Positions 17,467-26,662 of a stretch of 37,100 nucleotides of DNA are shown piece after piece. Both the position numbers and the translations under genes were made by a program. The stretch is taken from NCBI GenBank assembly GCA_944393725.1, contig CALYBC010000012.1:1-37100 (forward strand), read 5' to 3'. Every line of letters begins with the position of its first letter. Within the stretch, counting starts at the first letter, position 1. The notes below the pieces were generated by a model. It ran no database searches. It had not been told where the DNA came from and saw nothing but the letters and a program-made list of their open reading frames with translations. The DNA is from an uncultured Alphaproteobacteria bacterium. Its GTDB lineage: Bacteria; Pseudomonadota; Alphaproteobacteria; RF32; CAG-239.

Positions 17467-18247
17467 AGATTTGCGAATATTGTTGGCTCATGTTTTAGGC
17501 ATAGAGGCTTCGGAAGTTTATTTCTTGAAATGTGAGCTTAGCAACAACCAAATCGACCAGTTTAATACTTTACTAAAAAAAAGAATAAATCATTGCCCGA
17601 CAGATAAAATTATCGGACATAAAGGTTTTTATAAATATGAGTTTATGGTTGATGAAAATGTGCTTTCACCGCGACCTGATACGGAAGTTTTAGTCGAAGT
17701 GTCTTCGGCCCTTATTGCCAGTGAAAACATAGATAATATTTTGGAATTTGGCGTAGGTTCCGGTTGTATTGTGCTTTCTTTATTGGCGGATAACCCTAAT
17801 CTTACCGCCACCGGAATAGATATTTCAAATAAGGCTTTAGCCGTTGCAAAAACTAATGCCGTTAACCTCGGCGTTGCCCAAAGAATTAAATTCATTAATG
17901 CCAGTTGGTTTGATAATAACATTGAAGCTAAAATAAACGGGCACTATGATCTTATTATTTCAAATCCTCCATATATTCCATCAGCAGAAATTGATAATCT
18001 TGATGACGAAGTTAAGTGCTTTGACCCCAGAATCGCTCTGGATGGCGGAACGGACGGACTACGCGATTACAGACAAATTGTTAAGTTATCTTCAAATCTG
18101 CTCAATGATGGCGGATTGTTAATTTTTGAAATCGGCGAAATGCAAAAAAATGATGTTGTGAACATCGCAGCAAAACAAAAACTTTCTCTGGTAAATGTAT
18201 TGCGTGATTTGAGCGGAACAGAACGTTGTATAATTTTGAAAAAATAG
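17396..18247 (+). CDS. prmC: Peptide chain release factor N5-glutamine methyltransferase PrmC
   Basis: Methylates the GGQ glutamine of release factors. The N-terminal helical domain is followed by a SAM-binding Rossmann fold (ILEFGVGSGCIVLSLL) and the catalytic NPPYIP motif at residues 190-195. I place the start at TTG 17396 (283 residues, the usual size), preceded by GGAG nine bases upstream; an in-frame GTG at 17357 would lie inside the terminator-like hairpin. prfA, the normal upstream partner, is not here. The DUF4167 gene and clpB that follow are frequent alphaproteobacterial neighbours. Confidence 0.93.
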   Translation: MLCKDFLDKQLSDLKKFSTGITALDLRILLAHVLGIEASEVYFLKCELSNNQIDQFNTLLKKRINHCPTDKIIGHKGFYKYEFMVDENVLSPRPDTEVLVEVSSALIASENIDNILEFGVGSGCIVLSLLADNPNLTATGIDISNKALAVAKTNAVNLGVAQRIKFINASWFDNNIEAKINGHYDLIISNPPYIPSAEIDNLDDEVKCFDPRIALDGGTDGLRDYRQIVKLSSNLLNDGGLLIFEIGEMQKNDVVNIAAKQKLSLVNVLRDLSGTERCIILKK

Positions 18248-18291
18248 TTTGCATTTATAAAAACATTTATTATTATGATTAACATTAAGAG

Positions 18292-18315
18292 ATGCCGTTT
18301 TGAGTGGGCATTTTT
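18292..18315 (+). terminator. Weak terminator-like hairpin after prmC
   Basis: ATGCC (18292-18296) pairs with GGCAT (18307-18311), followed by five T. With only five pairs it is a weak candidate, and some read-through into the DUF4167 gene is likely. Confidence 0.4.
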
Positions 18316-18389
18316 GATATTTTCTCTTTAATTTTATTTTGATTAATCAGCATCTGTTTGATGCTTTAGTTTTGTGTGGTAAAAGTTTT

Positions 18390-18935
18390 ATGAAAAAAAT
18401 TAAATATCGTAATAATAATTATAACAATCAGGTATATTCAATTAATTACAAATTTGATAGCATATCGCCGGCCGGAAAATGCAGCGGAACTGCACTCGAT
18501 TTGATTAAAAGATATAACGAACTTGCTAAAGAAGCCCACAGTAACGGCGATTATGTCGAAGCTGAGGTCTTTCGTCAATATGCTGAACATTATCGCAAAA
18601 TCGTTACAGATATAAACGAAAGAAAAAATACGCGTTATCCTGTTGCGGCTAAAGAAAATGATGCTCAGGATAAGGAGAATGACACCTCAACGACTGATGC
18701 CAATTCCCTTGAAAGCGGTTCTCCGGAACAACAGTGCACAGTTACTGAAAATGTTGATAACCAACCTAAAGTTCAAACTAAATCCGATGAAAACTCTTCA
18801 TTGGTTGAGACTAAACCTAAAGCTTCGCGTAAAGCTTTTACCGTAATTGAAGTAAAGCAAAAAAGACAACGCAAATCTGCTAAATCCGAAAATATAAATT
18901 CCGAAGCGGCAAAAGAAGATACCATAAACGAATAG
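18390..18935 (+). CDS. DUF4167 protein
   Basis: The first 75 residues match the DUF4167 pattern known from alphaproteobacteria: a basic, Asn-rich start (YRNNNYNNQ), then YKFDSISPAGKCSGTALDLI, then LAKEAHSNGDYVEAEVFRQY and AEHYRKI. The family often lies next to prmC and is thought to bind RNA, but its role is unsettled. The remaining 100 residues are low-complexity, polar and probably disordered, ending in a Lys/Arg-rich patch (KQKRQRKSAKSE). The start at ATG 18390 gives the conserved N-terminus; its ribosome site is poor. No other function can be read from the sequence. Confidence 0.87.
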   Translation: MKKIKYRNNNYNNQVYSINYKFDSISPAGKCSGTALDLIKRYNELAKEAHSNGDYVEAEVFRQYAEHYRKIVTDINERKNTRYPVAAKENDAQDKENDTSTTDANSLESGSPEQQCTVTENVDNQPKVQTKSDENSSLVETKPKASRKAFTVIEVKQKRQRKSAKSENINSEAAKEDTINE

Positions 18936-18947
18936 GAGTTACAAAAA

Positions 18948-20084
18948 GTGTTTTTCTTTTTTGCTTTTGTTATTGTCGCTATCGCTTGTTCCGTTATATC
19001 AATTAGAACTTTGGTTGGTTACAGTGACATAAAAAAGATTTACAAGTATATGATTGCCTTATTGATTATTGCCGGTTGGTTTGCCCCTTTAATCATTAAA
19101 TTACTGGAATTTCTGAAATTGGTACCGGATTTTGTATATACTCCGTTGTACCATTTTTTATACTCTTTAATGGGTTTTTGTTTTATTTTGTTTGCTTTAC
19201 TGATACTGCGCGACATAATATGGTATGTAATTTACGGAGTTTGCAAACTGACCAACAGAAACTCTTGGCATGTAGATCCTAATAATCTTGTGAGCTTAAA
19301 TCGTGCTAATATTGTTATTGTATGCTTAGCGGTGGTTGCAACTGCTTATGCTTTATATCTGGGCTATAAAATACCTGAGATAAAAAATATTGCCGTGTAT
19401 TCCGATAAAATAGATAAAAACTTGCGTATCTTACAAATCAGTGATCTGCATATCAATCGAGCAACATCCGTCGATAGAATAAAAGCTATTGTCAGCGAAG
19501 CCAACAATCTTAATCCGGACGTAATTGTCATAACCGGCGATACCATTGACGATAATGTTGTCTTGATTGAAGAACAAATGGCCGCATTGAAAGAATTGAG
19601 TGCACCTTATGGGGTTTTTGCCATAATGGGTAACCACGAATTTTATAACAACATATATGATGCCAAAAGAACCTTTGAAAATAACAATTTTGAGTTTTTA
19701 TTCAACGGTGGTAAATTTGTCGGTAATACCAATATCTATATCTCAGGTATTCCGGATATGAACACTATGTATGAGAGAATAAATTTGTGGCGTACCTTTG
19801 CAATTACCCAAAAAGATGATTATCGCATCTTGCTTTCTCATACTCCGTTAATTGCTGATAGCTTGAGTACCGATTTGGTCGATCTGGTTCTATCAGGACA
19901 CACCCACGGCGGACAAATATACCCGTTCCACTTATTAGTAAAGCAATCTAATCGTTACTTGGCCGGGGTGTATAATGTTAATAAACTTAAGCTCATCGTT
20001 TCTCGCGGGGCGGGGACTTGGGGTCCGGCAATGCGGCTCTTGGCTCCGTCTGATATTATCTTAATTGATTTGATAAAAAAATAA
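18948..20084 (+). CDS. Membrane-anchored metallophosphoesterase
   Basis: The first 150 residues contain about four hydrophobic helices. A calcineurin-like phosphoesterase domain follows with the five metal-binding blocks in order: ISDLHINRA (near 165), VITGDTIDD, MGNHEFY, LSHTP and SGHTHGGQIYPF. The closest familiar type is the YkuE/YaeI-like membrane phosphoesterase group; some relatives act on phospholipids or UDP-diacylglucosamine, but the substrate cannot be told here. The start is GTG 18948 with AGGAG upstream, 13 bases after the DUF4167 stop, so the two are probably co-transcribed. Confidence 0.9.
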   Translation: MFFFFAFVIVAIACSVISIRTLVGYSDIKKIYKYMIALLIIAGWFAPLIIKLLEFLKLVPDFVYTPLYHFLYSLMGFCFILFALLILRDIIWYVIYGVCKLTNRNSWHVDPNNLVSLNRANIVIVCLAVVATAYALYLGYKIPEIKNIAVYSDKIDKNLRILQISDLHINRATSVDRIKAIVSEANNLNPDVIVITGDTIDDNVVLIEEQMAALKELSAPYGVFAIMGNHEFYNNIYDAKRTFENNNFEFLFNGGKFVGNTNIYISGIPDMNTMYERINLWRTFAITQKDDYRILLSHTPLIADSLSTDLVDLVLSGHTHGGQIYPFHLLVKQSNRYLAGVYNVNKLKLIVSRGAGTWGPAMRLLAPSDIILIDLIKK

Positions 20085-20093
20085 TTTGCAACC

Positions 20094-20123
20094 CTTGATT
20101 TACCTGTTATCTTGTTCCTATAT
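20094..20123 (+). promoter_or_regulatory. RpoH-type heat-shock promoter of clpB
   Basis: CTTGAT (20094-20099) and CCTATAT (20117-20123) are separated by exactly 17 bases. This matches the alphaproteobacterial sigma-32 consensus (CTTG, 17-18 bases, CYTATNT). It lies between the phosphoesterase stop and the clpB start, giving a short leader of about 20 bases. Confidence 0.82.
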
Positions 20124-20149
20124 TGTATGTATATGGGAGGATTGAGATA

Positions 20150-22741
20150 ATGGATTTTGAAAAACTTACTGCTAAATCAAAAGAGGTTATTGAAGCTGTC
20201 GTCAATATGGCTGCGGCCAGCAAAAACCAATATATAACTCCGTTGCATCTGCTAAAAGTTTTGCTCAACGGGAAATATGAACTGATTTTAAGCCTGATTG
20301 CCAAATCCGGAGGTGATATATCTCAGATTAGAGACAGAACCGAAACCGAATTTGAAAAATTACCTAAAGTCGCCGGTGGAAATGTGCAGACTTTGATGAA
20401 CCAAGAATTTACCGCCGTGATGATGGAAGCCGAAAAATTGGCCGATATGGCAAACGATAAATTTGTTACCATTGAAAGATTGTTACAAGCCCTGAGCGTG
20501 ACCGCCGGAAATACAGCCTATAATATTTTGAAAACTTCCGGCGTTGATGCAGCCAGATTAAATCAGGCTATTAATGATTACCGTAAAGGTCGCTTGGCGG
20601 ATTCCGAAACCAGTGAAGATAATTTTGAAGCTTTAAAAAAATTTACCATTGATATTACCGCAAAAGCCAAAGAAGGAAAACTTGATCCGGTTATCGGTCG
20701 TGAACAGGAAATCAGACGCGCAATACAGGTCTTGTCGCGTCGTACCAAAAATAATCCCGTACTCATTGGTGAACCGGGCGTGGGCAAAACCGCTATCGTG
20801 GAAGGTTTGGCCATTCGTATTGTTAATAACGATGTGCCGGAAAGCCTGATGAACAAAAGATTGTTGGCTCTCGATTTGGGTGCATTAATCGCCGGTGCTA
20901 AGTTCCGCGGCGAATTTGAAGAAAGATTGAAAGCGGTATTGAAAGATATTGAAGCCTCGGAAGGCGAGATAATCTTGTTTATTGATGAAATGCACACCTT
21001 GGTCGGTGCCGGTGCTACCGAAGGAGCTATGGATGCCTCAAACCTTTTAAAGCCGGCTTTGGCTCGCGGTGAATTACACTGTATGGGAGCAACAACTCTT
21101 AATGAGTATAAAAAATATGTGGAGAAGGATGCCGCTTTGGCTCGTCGTTTCCAAGAAATTTATGTTGCCGAACCAACGGTGGAAGATACGGTTTCTATAC
21201 TGCGTGGTATTAAAGAAAAGTTTGAATTGCATCATGGCGTTAAGATATCAGACGCAGCTTTAATTGCGGCAGCGACCCTTTCAAACCGATATATTACTGA
21301 CCGTTTCTTGCCAGATAAAGCAATCGACTTGATGGATGAAGCTGCCAGTGCCTTGCGTATGGCTATCGATTCAAAGCCTGAGGAATTAGATGAACTTGAT
21401 CGGCGTATTCTACAGCTCAAAATTGAACGCGAAGGGCTAAAACGCGAGACCGATGCTCGTTCAAAAGAACGGCTGGAGGTTATTGATTCTGAAATCGGAA
21501 ATTTAGAGAAAAAAGCTAAAGCTTTGGAAGAAAAATGGCGTGAAGACAAAAAAGGATTAGCTGACTTTACAGTCTTAAAAGATAAACTGGATAAGGCAAA
21601 AATCGAGGTCGAAATTGCTAAACGTGATGGTAACCTTAATCGTGCCGGTGAGTTGCAATACAGTATTATTCCGCAACTCGAAAAGCAAATCAACGATGCC
21701 GAGAGCAAAGCATCTGCTAAACATAACGGCTTTTCCGAAACCGTTACCGAAGAAGATATTGCCCATGTGGTTTCAAAAAGAACCGGTATACCGGTTGATA
21801 AAATGCTATCAAGCGAAAAAGAAAAACTTTTGCATATGGAAGAATTTTTGGGCAAGCGCGTTATCGGGCAAAAAGAGGCTATCTCGGCTGTGGCAAATGC
21901 AATTCGTCGGTCGCGTGCCGGTATATCCGATGCTTCGCAACCTATAGGTTCTTTTCTGTTCTTAGGACCTACCGGTGTGGGTAAAACAGAATTGAGCAAA
22001 GCAGTTGCCGAGTTTCTGTTTAATGATGAACGCGCCATTTTAAGAGTCGATATGTCGGAGTATATGGAAAAGCATTCGGTGGCTCGTCTTATCGGTTCGC
22101 CTCCGGGATATGTCGGATATGAAGAAGGTGGTTTTTTAACCGAAGCCGTCAGACGCAGACCTTATCAAGTAATCTTGTTTGATGAGATTGAGAAAGCTCA
22201 CCCTGATGTCTTTAATATCTTATTACAAGTGTTAGATGATGGGCGTTTGACCGATGGTAAAGGCAGAACAGTTGACTTTAAAAATACCCTTATCATCATG
22301 ACTTCGAACTTAGGTTCGGAAATCTTGAGTAATGCAACCGGAGCTGATGATGGTAAAAAAATCAGAGCTCAGGTGATGGATATTGTTAAAGCCTCGTTCC
22401 GTCCGGAGTTTATCAACCGTATTGATGAGATTACTCTGTTCCATAGGCTTGATAAAAACAATATTAAAGATATTGCACAAATACAAATTGCCAATATCGA
22501 AAAACGTCTCAGTCCGCGAAATATCAAACTTAAGGTTCATGACAGTGCTTTTGTTTGGATTGTTAATAACGGATATGATGCGGTGTATGGTGCCAGACCG
22601 CTTAAAAGGCTTTTGAAAAACAATATTGAAAACAAATTGGCTATCAAAATTCTTAACGGTGATATCGGTGATAATGACACTGCTGAAGTAATCGTTCTTA
22701 ACGGCGGATTGGAAATTACTAAAGCCAAAGAAAAGAAATAA
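20150..22741 (+). CDS. clpB: ATP-dependent disaggregase ClpB
   Basis: Hsp100 chaperone that rescues aggregated proteins with DnaK. It has an N-terminal Clp repeat domain, a first AAA+ module with GEPGVGKT (207-214), a coiled-coil middle domain (about 400-530, rich in Glu/Lys/Leu) that separates ClpB from ClpA or ClpC, and a second AAA+ module with GPTGVGKT (606-613), then [20 protein letters not shown] and MTSNLGS. The start is ATG 20150 behind a strong GGGAGGA site (864 residues, normal); an in-frame start at 20123 would overlap the promoter. Transcription is probably heat-induced from the RpoH promoter just upstream. Confidence 0.97.
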   Translation: MDFEKLTAKSKEVIEAVVNMAAASKNQYITPLHLLKVLLNGKYELILSLIAKSGGDISQIRDRTETEFEKLPKVAGGNVQTLMNQEFTAVMMEAEKLADMANDKFVTIERLLQALSVTAGNTAYNILKTSGVDAARLNQAINDYRKGRLADSETSEDNFEALKKFTIDITAKAKEGKLDPVIGREQEIRRAIQVLSRRTKNNPVLIGEPGVGKTAIVEGLAIRIVNNDVPESLMNKRLLALDLGALIAGAKFRGEFEERLKAVLKDIEASEGEIILFIDEMHTLVGAGATEGAMDASNLLKPALARGELHCMGATTLNEYKKYVEKDAALARRFQEIYVAEPTVEDTVSILRGIKEKFELHHGVKISDAALIAAATLSNRYITDRFLPDKAIDLMDEAASALRMAIDSKPEELDELDRRILQLKIEREGLKRETDARSKERLEVIDSEIGNLEKKAKALEEKWREDKKGLADFTVLKDKLDKAKIEVEIAKRDGNLNRAGELQYSIIPQLEKQINDAESKASAKHNGFSETVTEEDIAHVVSKRTGIPVDKMLSSEKEKLLHMEEFLGKRVIGQKEAISAVANAIRRSRAGISDASQPIGSFLFLGPTGVGKTELSKAVAEFLFNDERAILRVDMSEYMEKHSVARLIGSPPGYVGYEEGGFLTEAVRRRPYQVILFDEIEKAHPDVFNILLQVLDDGRLTDGKGRTVDFKNTLIIMTSNLGSEILSNATGADDGKKIRAQVMDIVKASFRPEFINRIDEITLFHRLDKNNIKDIAQIQIANIEKRLSPRNIKLKVHDSAFVWIVNNGYDAVYGARPLKRLLKNNIENKLAIKILNGDIGDNDTAEVIVLNGGLEITKAKEKK

Positions 22742-22742
22742 T

Positions 22743-22772
22743 AAAAAAGCCTCTCATCAGAGAGGCTTTTTT
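22743..22772. terminator. Bidirectional terminator between clpB and valS
   Basis: AAAAAAGCCTCTC (22744-22755) and GAGAGGCTTTTTT (22760-22772) form a long perfect stem with an ATCA loop, with T runs on both strands. It lies between the convergent clpB and valS stops. Confidence 0.95.
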
Positions 22773-22778
22773 CTTTAT

Positions 22779-25418
22779 TTAAAGATTTGCTATGCGTGCT
22801 AATGCTGCTTCAACCTTTTCTTTGTTTGCTAAAGCTTCACTTTGGCGACGCTTTTCTTCTTCAACAACCTTAGCCGGTGCTCGTTCAACAAAGCTTGCAT
22901 TAGATAACTTAGAGGCGTAACCAGCTAAGTTTTTATCCAACTGCGCCAGTTCTTTTTGCAATCTTTCGCGTTCGGCCGCAAAGTCCACTACTCCTTTGAG
23001 CGGGATTAATATGGCCAAATTGCCGCTTACGGTTTGAACCATATCTGATGATGCAGCACCGGACAGAGCTTCTATACTTTCAAGTCTGGCCAGCGAGCAG
23101 ATGATGTTGGCAAAATCTTTTATATGCGAAATCTCTGCTGCCGAAGCATCTTTTACATATGCCTTAAGCTTAGCGCCGGCCGGCAAATTCATTTCCGCAC
23201 GCAAAGAACGAATCGACGATATTATATCAATAACCATATCCAAAGCCTGTGCCGATTGGTTATCGATAACTTCGTTTTGCGGCCAAGGATGGTGAATTAG
23301 TTTAACATCTCTTGAGGCCAGATTATCCCATAATTGAGTGGTAACAAAAGGCATAAACGGATGTAAGATTACCAAAATTCTATCTAAGACCCAAGCAAAC
23401 GAAGCTCTGGTTTCTTGTTTAGTGGCCTCGTCTTCACCATAGAGAATCGGCTTTATCATCTCTATATACCAGTCACAGAATGTTCCCCATACAAATTGGT
23501 AAACACCATTGGCGGCATCGGAAAAACGAAAAGCTTCAATATTTTTTGAAACCTCTAAAGTTGCCTCTTGCGCTTTGGCTATAATCCACTTATTGATTGC
23601 CAACTTAACTTCACTTATGTTGAAGTTTTTAACCGGTTTGGCTTCGTTCATTTCACCAAAACGAGCAGCATTCCACAGCTTGGTGGCAAAATTTCTGTAA
23701 CCGGCAATACGGTTTTCGTTCATATTAATGTCACGACCTTGGGTTTCCATAGCAGCCATAAAGAAGCGTAAAGCATCGGCTCCGTATTTTTCTACGGTTT
23801 CCATAGGGTCAACCGTGTTGCCTTTTGATTTTGACATCTTTTGGCCTTTTTCATCGCGAACCAAACCATGCATGTAAATGGTTTTGAACGGAATTTTCTT
23901 CATGGCATACATACTCATCATCATCATACGAGCAACCCAGAAGAAAATAATATCAAATGCCGTAACCAAAACCGAGGTCGGATAAAATGTTTTTAAGTAA
24001 CAGCTATTTTCATCAGGCCAGCCCAAAGTTGAGAAAGCCCATAGTCCGGACGAGAACCAAGTATCCAATACATCGGTTTCACGGGTTAGGTTTACATGAC
24101 GGCCAAATTGTTTATCGGCTGCCGCCTGAGCCTCTTCCTCGGTTTCTTCGCAAAAGATAGTACCGTCTTCGGCATACCATATCGGCATCTGGTGTCCCCA
24201 CCATAGTTGACGCGATATGCACCAAGGCTGAATGTTTCTCATCCATTCAAAATAAGTTTTCTCATAAGATTGCGGAACGAATTTGGTCTCACCCTCTTCA
24301 ACGGCTTTGATAGCTTCTTTAGCCAAAGTCGGAGCATCAACAAACCATTGGTCTGTCATTAAAGGTTCAATTACAACGCCGGAACGATCACCATAAGGTA
24401 TTACCATCGGATGATCTTCGATTTTTTCCATTAAACCTAATTCTTCCATCTTTTCGATGGTCTTTTGACGGGCGGTTTGAGTGTCAAGTCCGGCAAAAGG
24501 TGTATTTTCGTTTAAGGTTGCATCAGGGTTTAGAATATTAACCAAAGGCAAATTATGACGACGGCCAACCTCAAAGTCGTTAAAGTCATGTGCCGGAGTT
24601 ATCTTAACCGCACCGGTACCTTTTTCGGGGTCGGCGTGCTCATTGGCAATAATCGGAATCTCGCGATTTATTATCGGCAATATCGCTTTTTTGCCAATAA
24701 GATGTTTTAATTTCTCGTTATCCTTAGAAACTGCAACGGCAGTATCTCCAAACATGGTCTCCGGTCTGGTGGTAGCAATGTGGATGTATTCGCCCTCTTC
24801 TCCTGCTATCGGATATTTGTAGTAATACATTTTGCCAACGGTTTCTTTTTGAATAACTTCCAAATCGGAAACGGCGGTCATAAATTTGGAATCCCAGTTA
24901 ACCAGCTTTTTGGCTTTGTATATCAAACCGTCTTTGTAGAGCCTTACAAAAATCTTGCGGACAGCAGCCGACAAACCTTCGTCCATGGTGAAACGTTCTC
25001 TCGACCAATCGCAAGAAGCACCAAGTCTTCTGAGTTGTTTGCAGATGGTGCCGCCGGATTGCTCCTTCCACTTCCATACGGTTTCGATAAATTTTTCTCG
25101 GCCTAAATCACGACGAGAAATACCTTCTTTAGCCAAGTTGCGCTCAACAACCATTTGGGTTGCAATGCCGGCGTGATCGGTTCCGGGTTGCCACAAAACT
25201 TTTTTGCCAAGCATGCGATTGTAGCGGATTAATATATCCTGCAAAGTATCGTTTAGAGCATGTCCCATATGCAAAACACCGGTAACATTCGGCGGCGGCA
25301 ATACTACGCAAAATGCGTCCTTGTCCGATTTCATATCCGGCTTAAAATCGCCGTCTTTTTCCCAGTTTTTATAAATCTTTTCTTCAAAATCTTTTGGATT
25401 ATATGTCTTATCTAGCAT
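22779..25418 (-). CDS. valS: Valine-tRNA ligase
   Basis: Class I aminoacyl-tRNA synthetase. The HIGH-type motif is HMGH at 50-53 (PPPNVTGVLHMGH) and the KMSKS motif is at 527-531. An editing domain lies between them, a helical anticodon domain follows, and the C-terminus is the coiled-coil arm typical of ValRS (AAERERLQKELAQLDKNLAG onwards). 879 residues is normal for the bacterial type. The ATG has a TAGGA site. The neighbour upstream in the transcript direction is the PopZ-like gene, an arrangement seen in other alphaproteobacteria. Confidence 0.97.
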   Translation of the reverse strand: MLDKTYNPKDFEEKIYKNWEKDGDFKPDMKSDKDAFCVVLPPPNVTGVLHMGHALNDTLQDILIRYNRMLGKKVLWQPGTDHAGIATQMVVERNLAKEGISRRDLGREKFIETVWKWKEQSGGTICKQLRRLGASCDWSRERFTMDEGLSAAVRKIFVRLYKDGLIYKAKKLVNWDSKFMTAVSDLEVIQKETVGKMYYYKYPIAGEEGEYIHIATTRPETMFGDTAVAVSKDNEKLKHLIGKKAILPIINREIPIIANEHADPEKGTGAVKITPAHDFNDFEVGRRHNLPLVNILNPDATLNENTPFAGLDTQTARQKTIEKMEELGLMEKIEDHPMVIPYGDRSGVVIEPLMTDQWFVDAPTLAKEAIKAVEEGETKFVPQSYEKTYFEWMRNIQPWCISRQLWWGHQMPIWYAEDGTIFCEETEEEAQAAADKQFGRHVNLTRETDVLDTWFSSGLWAFSTLGWPDENSCYLKTFYPTSVLVTAFDIIFFWVARMMMMSMYAMKKIPFKTIYMHGLVRDEKGQKMSKSKGNTVDPMETVEKYGADALRFFMAAMETQGRDINMNENRIAGYRNFATKLWNAARFGEMNEAKPVKNFNISEVKLAINKWIIAKAQEATLEVSKNIEAFRFSDAANGVYQFVWGTFCDWYIEMIKPILYGEDEATKQETRASFAWVLDRILVILHPFMPFVTTQLWDNLASRDVKLIHHPWPQNEVIDNQSAQALDMVIDIISSIRSLRAEMNLPAGAKLKAYVKDASAAEISHIKDFANIICSLARLESIEALSGAASSDMVQTVSGNLAILIPLKGVVDFAAERERLQKELAQLDKNLAGYASKLSNASFVERAPAKVVEEEKRRQSEALANKEKVEAALARIANL

Positions 25419-25450
25419 TTTATTTTCCTATTTTTTATTATGGCCAAAAA

Positions 25451-25488
25451 CTAACAAAATGCCCTCAAAATTTTTTGTTTTGGGGGCA
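25451..25488 (-). terminator. Terminator between the popZ-like gene and valS
   Basis: TGCCCTCAAAA (25460-25470) and TTTTGGGGGCA (25478-25488) pair over 11 positions with one G-T wobble. On the minus strand the stem is followed by TTTTGTTAG, a modest T run. Confidence 0.7.
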
Positions 25489-25513
25489 TAAATGTTTGAG
25501 GTCGGTTCTTGCT

Positions 25514-26578
25514 CTAAGCTTGTCTCGAACCAACCTTTGCCATCACTCGTTCAATTTCTTGTTTTACAATTTTTTCAACCATATGCGGCAAATTGTTATT
25601 AAGCCATTTTTTGGTTTCTTCAACTATGGCTTGCTCGGCAAACTCTTTGAAATCTGCTCCGTTATTCCATTGTTTTCTTATCTCGTCACCAATTGCACGG
25701 GTTATAGATTCAACAACCAAATCTTCCAAAGTTTGGTCTACTCTTCCGGCAGAAATTATCGGAGTAACATCTGATTGAAGGGGGGGGATTTTTTCATCTT
25801 CATGAGAAAACATTTTGGCAAAGTTGCTGATAATATTGGCTGATGCATCAATGGCTGTTTCGGAGCTTACATCAGCTGATGGTTCAACAATGTTTTCTTC
25901 GGTAACATTCATTGCCGGTGGTTCTGAAACAAAAGAGGTGGTTTCTTCCGATTTGGGCAAGGTTGCATTAGACGCCATATCTTCAACCGGTTGATATTGA
26001 GCATCAATAATATCCGTATCAGGCTTATGCTCCAATACATCTTCTTCCGGCATATCTACATATTCTGCCGCGGCAAAAGTTTCATCAGATGTGGTAGCGG
26101 AAGTGTTTTCCGTTTCATCGCCAAACGGAGATATATTCTCTGTATCATTCAAAGTTTCGGACACATAGTCAGGTAGTTCTATCTTATCATCTTGCGACAA
26201 CAAGCTGTCTTCACCAAAAAAAGAATCAGTATCGGTCGCTTCCATTCCGATGTTTAACCCGGCGGGTGCATCATCCGGCGACGCAGAATTTTGCTCTACC
26301 GTGTTTTCCGGATTGTCAGTGCTAATGGCTTCAGATAACGAAGGAGGTAAGGCGACATCGTCAGCTGTAGGTTCAGTGGCTCTCATATCGGGAGAAAGCT
26401 CTAATATGTCGTCTATATCATCGGAAGAATTCAGAACATCGGCAACAACATCATCAGATGATGCCGTATTGTCTTTTACTACAGAGGCAGACTTATTCTC
26501 CTCGTCTTCCTCCAATATATCTTTTATTGAAGATAGGATATCTTCCATAGCCATTTCGTTGTTATTTTCTTCTGCCAT
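25514..26578 (-). CDS. popZ: PopZ-like polar organizing protein (DUF2497)
   Basis: PopZ builds a condensate at the cell pole that anchors ParB-parS and recruits cell-cycle proteins. The diagnostic ends are present: an N-terminal helix (AMEDILSSIKDILEEDEE, about 10-27) and a C-terminal helical oligomerisation region (TLEDLVVESITRAIGDEI, then WLNNNLPHMVEKIVKQEI). Between them lie more than 200 acidic, low-complexity residues, so at 354 residues it is about twice the Caulobacter protein (177). The start has GAAGG upstream. A C8 tract at 25780-25787 (codons near residue 264) precedes the C-terminal domain. The tolC-popZ-valS order supports the call. Confidence 0.88.
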   Translation of the reverse strand: MAEENNNEMAMEDILSSIKDILEEDEENKSASVVKDNTASSDDVVADVLNSSDDIDDILELSPDMRATEPTADDVALPPSLSEAISTDNPENTVEQNSASPDDAPAGLNIGMEATDTDSFFGEDSLLSQDDKIELPDYVSETLNDTENISPFGDETENTSATTSDETFAAAEYVDMPEEDVLEHKPDTDIIDAQYQPVEDMASNATLPKSEETTSFVSEPPAMNVTEENIVEPSADVSSETAIDASANIISNFAKMFSHEDEKIPPLQSDVTPIISAGRVDQTLEDLVVESITRAIGDEIRKQWNNGADFKEFAEQAIVEETKKWLNNNLPHMVEKIVKQEIERVMAKVGSRQA

Positions 26579-26615
26579 ATATGAAAACCTTCATCTTTGC
26601 ATAATATTATTTTAT

Positions 26616-26634
26616 TTAACTATATGTTAGTTAA
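26616..26634. promoter_or_regulatory. Palindrome upstream of the popZ-like gene
   Basis: TTAACTA (26616-26622) and TAGTTAA (26628-26634) form a perfect 7-bp inverted repeat with a five-base centre, between the tolC-type stop and the popZ start. It is AT-rich and lacks a proper T run on the minus strand, so it reads better as a protein-binding site than as a terminator. The half TTAACTATAT recurs at 28144-28153. Confidence 0.5.
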
Positions 26635-26662
26635 AAAATTTTTTTTGGCAAGAGCTTTATAA

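Noticed and set aside
20578..20997. Long antisense frames inside clpB (here and 21232-22038)
   Set aside because: They mirror codon bias of the real gene on the other strand, have no ribosome sites, and their products look like random hydrophobic/Ser-rich translations.
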